Source of the DNA: Bradyrhizobium sp. LTSP885
Lineage (GTDB): Bacteria > Pseudomonadota > Alphaproteobacteria > Rhizobiales > Xanthobacteraceae
Length of the DNA stretch: 64,000 nucleotides
NCBI RefSeq assembly: GCF_000938305.1
Contig: NZ_JYMT01000010.1
Location: 187,119-251,118, forward strand
Direction of reading: 5' to 3'
In this document: positions 61,176 through 64,000 of the stretch, in pieces
Numbering within the stretch: the stretch's first letter is position 1
How the letters are laid out: every line of letters begins with the position of its first letter
Made by a program: the position numbers and the translations under genes
Notes under the pieces: generated by a model
What the model saw: only the letters and a program-made list of their open reading frames with translations
What the model was told of the DNA's origin: nothing
Database searches by the model: none

Positions 61176-62267
61176 TCAGCGCTCTCTCTGCACCGATAAA
61201 AACTGCAGCAGGCATTCTGCAGACTTTCGCCACGAAAACGCCGCGATGCGATCGAGCTGCCTGGTCCGCTCGTCGTCGGCGATTGCACCTGCTGCCAATC
61301 TTTCGAGCATGCGTTGACGCAATTCGTCGGCATTGGTGGCATCGAAATAGGCAGCGGCGTCGCCGCAGGTTTCGCGAACCGCATCGGCGGTCGATGCGAT
61401 GACCGGACATCCGAACAGCATCGCTTCAAGCGGTGGAACACCGAAACCTTCGTAGAGGCTCGGAAAAACAAAGGCCAGCGCACGTGCATAGAGCGCCGCG
61501 ATCTCACCGTCACTCAACCGCCCTGCGAGAATCAGGCCTGGATCCGCCACACTTGTCTTGCTCTGGAACACTTTGTTGTTGTCGCCTCCGACGACGACCA
61601 GTGGAACGTCGGGACGTTCCAGCATTCGCGCCGCCTCGATCGCCAACGAGATATTTTTGTTCTTGGTCATGGAGCCGACAGAAAGAAAATATCGGTGAGG
61701 CGTTAGACCGAGGCGATCGAGGATCGTGAAATCAGGCTTTGTGGCCGCAAAATGTTCTGCGCTGTTCGAGAAGACCGGAATCTGGGGTGCGGACAAATTG
61801 AGCACGGCTGCGAGTTCGCGGCGCGAGAAATCGGACACCGTTGCGATCATGGCGCGGCGAGCGAGCAGCCGATCGAGGGTGCGATGGACTGCCAGATAGC
61901 GCCAGTTGAAGAAATCGGGCCGACGAAACACCTGTGCGTCGTGAATGACCACAAGCTGATCGGAATGAAGCACCGGGCCAGAATTCGCGAGGCTAATCAG
62001 GCGGCCGCCCGCCGCGGCGCGCGCAAGATCCACCTGATCCCACGCGTGACCGCTCAACCTCCCGACGTTGCGAACCTTTATCGCATTCAGCGCAAGCGTT
62101 TCGCTCGCATCGATGGGGGCAAGAATGGTCCACTCCGCGTTACGAAGCGGCGCGGACACCTCGCCCGATGCCAAAAGACTATCCATCGCCTTGACGATTT
62201 CGGCGGCATAGCGCTGAACACCTGTCAGCTTCTGTGAGAGAAAGCGGCCGTTGATGAAGATCTTCAA
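61176..62267 (-). CDS. Glycosyltransferase family 4 (GT-B)
   Basis: A 363-residue protein. KIFINGRFLSQKLTGVQRYAAEI is the N-terminal acceptor loop typical of mannosyltransferase-like GT4 enzymes; HDAQVFRRPDFF, YFLSVGSMTKNKNISLAIEAA and the donor site FVFPSLYEGFGVPPLEAMLFGCPV (intact E-x7-E) follow. The GSMTKNKN and EGFGVPPLEAM blocks are close to WbaZ/MtfB-type mannosyltransferases, and manC is the divergent neighbour, so GDP-mannose is a fair guess for donor. Monocistronic. Confidence 0.9.
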   Translation of the reverse strand: MKIFINGRFLSQKLTGVQRYAAEIVKAMDSLLASGEVSAPLRNAEWTILAPIDASETLALNAIKVRNVGRLSGHAWDQVDLARAAAGGRLISLANSGPVLHSDQLVVIHDAQVFRRPDFFNWRYLAVHRTLDRLLARRAMIATVSDFSRRELAAVLNLSAPQIPVFSNSAEHFAATKPDFTILDRLGLTPHRYFLSVGSMTKNKNISLAIEAARMLERPDVPLVVVGGDNNKVFQSKTSVADPGLILAGRLSDGEIAALYARALAFVFPSLYEGFGVPPLEAMLFGCPVIASTADAVRETCGDAAAYFDATNADELRQRMLERLAAGAIADDERTRQLDRIAAFSWRKSAECLLQFLSVQRER

Positions 62268-62741
62268 GTCGTGGCCTCATCGGGATGGGTGCATTGAGAA
62301 GCACATCGCTCCCGCGCGATCAATCGTCATTGGTGCATGAGGCGTTTTCGATGCACAGCTGGTGCGTGAAATTTGATCAGCATGTCTCATCGATTCACCA
62401 AATTGTTGTCGTGAGGGCATGCAACCGAACAGATTCTGTGCGCTGCCAGACAATTGTTGTGGCCATGGTGCGCAGGTTGCGCCTGAATGTTCATCAAATT
62501 GATCATGTTCAGCATCGGGATCTTTGCATGGATCGGGCCACAATGTTGGGGGGCAGAGAGCAGGCATAAGGCACAGAAATATGACGGAAGGAGAATGCCG
62601 TGCGATTGTCCTCGTTCGGTCACTTTCACACGGATGAAGTGGTTGGCGTCTATTGGCAAAGGCGAGCGGCTGAACGCGGTGTCATTGCGTTGGCACCGTT
62701 CTTGCTGAACAAGCATCACGATCACGACAGGATTTGAGGCG
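62268..62741. other. Divergent promoter region between GT4 and manC
   Basis: A 474-bp gap with no supportable gene, lying between the starts of the GT4 (-) and manC (+). It contains the palindrome ACAATTGT at 62450-62457 and repeated ATTGTTGT words (62402-62409, 62453-62460), and is AT-richer than the flanking genes. Both promoters should lie here. Confidence 0.45.
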
Positions 62742-64000
62742 ATGGATCGACGAATAATCCCCCTGATCATGTGCGGCGGCGCCGGCACGCGGCTGTGGCC
62801 GGCCTCGCGCGAGGTGCATCCGAAGCAGTTCCTGTCGCTGTTCGGGACGCGCTCGACCTTCCAGGAGACGCTGCTGCGGGTTTCGGACGCGGCGGTGTTC
62901 GAGCGCCCGATCGTGATCACCAACGAGGCCTACCGCTTCATGGTGCTGGAGCAACTGGCCGAGATCGGCCGCGAGGCCGATGTGCTCCTGGAGCCGATGC
63001 GGCGCGATTCAGGTCCCGCGATCGCGGCCGGTGCGGCGTTCGCGCAAAGCCGCGACCAGGATGCGATCGTGCTGGCGCTCGCCGCCGATCATCTGGTGCG
63101 CGACACCGATGCTTTCGTGGCCGCCTGCCGCGCAGGACTGGTGGCCGCGGAAGCGGGCCGCATCGTGACCTTCGGCGTCAAGCCGGAGCGGCCTGCCACC
63201 GAATATGGCTATATCAATCCGGGCGAGGTTGTCGCCGGTGAGGTGCGCGCGGTCGCAAAATTCGTCGAGAAGCCGGATGCGGCGACCGCGGCCAGTTATA
63301 TCGATGCCGGCTATCTCTGGAACAGCGGCAACTTCATGTTCCGCGCCGCCATGCTGCTTGACGAATACCGCAACGTCGATGCGGATAGCATTGCCTCGGT
63401 CGAAGAGTCGGTTGCGAAGGCCGGGCACGACCTCGGCTTCGTCAAGCTCGATGCGGCGGCCTTTGCCGCGGCGAAAGCGATCTCGATCGATTATGCCGTG
63501 ATGGAGAAGACGGCGCATGCGGCAGTGGTGCCGGTGGCGTGCGGCTGGTCGGACATCGGCTCATGGCGCCAGGTCTGGGAACTCTCGGACAAGGACAGCC
63601 AGGGCAATGCGGCGCGCGGTGCCGCGGTGTTCGAGGATTCCCGCAACTGCAACGTGACGACCGACCGCGCGCTGGTGGCGCTCGAAGGCGTCGACGACCT
63701 CGTCGTGGTGGCGACCCAGGACGCCGTGCTGGTGTCGCGGCAGCAGGACGCCAATGGACTGAAGCGGCTGGTCGCCAAACTGAAGGTGACGGCGCCAGAA
63801 GTCACCGAGAGCCACGTCAAGGTGCATCGTCCCTGGGGCTCCTACCAGTCGGTCGACAATGGCGACCGCCACCAGGTCAAGCGCATCATCGTCAAGCCAG
63901 GCGGACGGCTGTCGCTGCAGAAGCATCACCACCGCTCCGAGCACTGGATCGTGGTGCGCGGCACCGCGCAGGTGACCGTCAACGAGCTGGTCAAGACCGT
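62742..64000 (+). CDS. manC: Mannose-1-phosphate guanylyltransferase / mannose-6-phosphate isomerase (3' end outside window)
   Basis: The frame is open from ATG 62742 (GAGG 2-5 bases upstream) to the window edge: 419 codons of a type II PMI-GMP protein that is normally about 470. The nucleotidyltransferase signature CGGAGTRLWPASREVHPKQF spans residues 11-30, with FVEKPD and GYLWNSGNFMFR further on. From about residue 360 the cupin isomerase domain begins (VHRPWGSYQSV, LQKHHHRSEHWIVVRG). It makes GDP-mannose, which feeds Gmd-Fcl (GDP-fucose) and mannosyltransferases. The gene is cut by the window end, before the last cupin strands. Confidence 0.95.
   Translation, partial: MDRRIIPLIMCGGAGTRLWPASREVHPKQFLSLFGTRSTFQETLLRVSDAAVFERPIVITNEAYRFMVLEQLAEIGREADVLLEPMRRDSGPAIAAGAAFAQSRDQDAIVLALAADHLVRDTDAFVAACRAGLVAAEAGRIVTFGVKPERPATEYGYINPGEVVAGEVRAVAKFVEKPDAATAASYIDAGYLWNSGNFMFRAAMLLDEYRNVDADSIASVEESVAKAGHDLGFVKLDAAAFAAAKAISIDYAVMEKTAHAAVVPVACGWSDIGSWRQVWELSDKDSQGNAARGAAVFEDSRNCNVTTDRALVALEGVDDLVVVATQDAVLVSRQQDANGLKRLVAKLKVTAPEVTESHVKVHRPWGSYQSVDNGDRHQVKRIIVKPGGRLSLQKHHHRSEHWIVVRGTAQVTVNELVKT

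Noticed and set aside
1..64000. tRNA, rRNA and transposase genes.
   Set aside because: None recognised on either strand; no insertion-sequence ends or transposase motifs were seen.

Overview
The window reads as a chromosomal surface-polysaccharide island of an alphaproteobacterium, most likely Bradyrhizobium or a close relative. The grounds are the GC-rich coding sequence, the family content (ExoP/Wzc-type copolymerase, WcaJ/ExoY-type initiating transferases, rhizobial Ugd, DUF5681 phage proteins) and an intergenic repeat I associate with Bradyrhizobiaceae. This is inference: no rRNA, tRNA or housekeeping gene is present. Both ends cut through genes: a GMC oxidoreductase at 1 and mannose-1-phosphate guanylyltransferase (manC) at 64000.

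Region A (1-21.3 kb) is a first polysaccharide locus. It has a GMC oxidoreductase and aldo/keto reductase, several GT-B glycosyltransferases, two SAM methyltransferases, an SGNH hydrolase, an OafA-type acyltransferase, a GH16-like secreted glycanase, an O-antigen ligase/polymerase-like protein, a WcaF-like acetyltransferase, a GT2 enzyme, an initiating phosphoglycosyltransferase, and gmd, fcl and a WcaI-like transferase for GDP-L-fucose and its transfer. Parts of it (about 4.4-9.6 kb) are visibly AT-richer than the rest. An ABC-type substrate-binding protein and a small exported protein sit inside.

Region B (21.9-29.4 kb) is a phage-derived module with no capsid, tail, integrase or terminase gene recognised. 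It holds a YqaJ exonuclease, an ERF annealing protein fused to an HNH-like zinc motif, a small membrane protein, and a coupled ParB/DNA-methyltransferase - DUF5681 - DUF5681 operon. A Tat-exported purple-acid-phosphatase-like enzyme and a tiny exported protein lie inside it on the opposite strand. Related DUF5681 3' tails flank this pair on both sides.

Region C (30-38 kb) carries ugd (UDP-glucuronate), a second initiating phosphoglycosyltransferase, and an ExoP/Wzc-type copolymerase-tyrosine kinase with a small exported partner.

Region D (38.5-64 kb, strongly GC-rich) is a second Wzx/Wzy-type locus. It has four OafA-type acyltransferases, a Wzy-like polymerase, three flippases, a pyruvyltransferase, four GT4 enzymes, manC, and two related GH-A-type glycosidases. 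One glycosidase has a Sec-type signal. The other is a 1471-residue protein with RTX-like C-terminus whose middle is built from roughly five 166-residue (498-bp) tandem super-repeats; this is the most striking object in the window.

Together the genes suit making, decorating (fucose, glucuronate, acetyl, pyruvyl, methyl), flipping, polymerising, exporting and trimming one or more acidic exopolysaccharides. Several intergenic regions hold short tandem repeats of 15, 17 or 20 bp, or inverted repeats, that look like regulatory sites.
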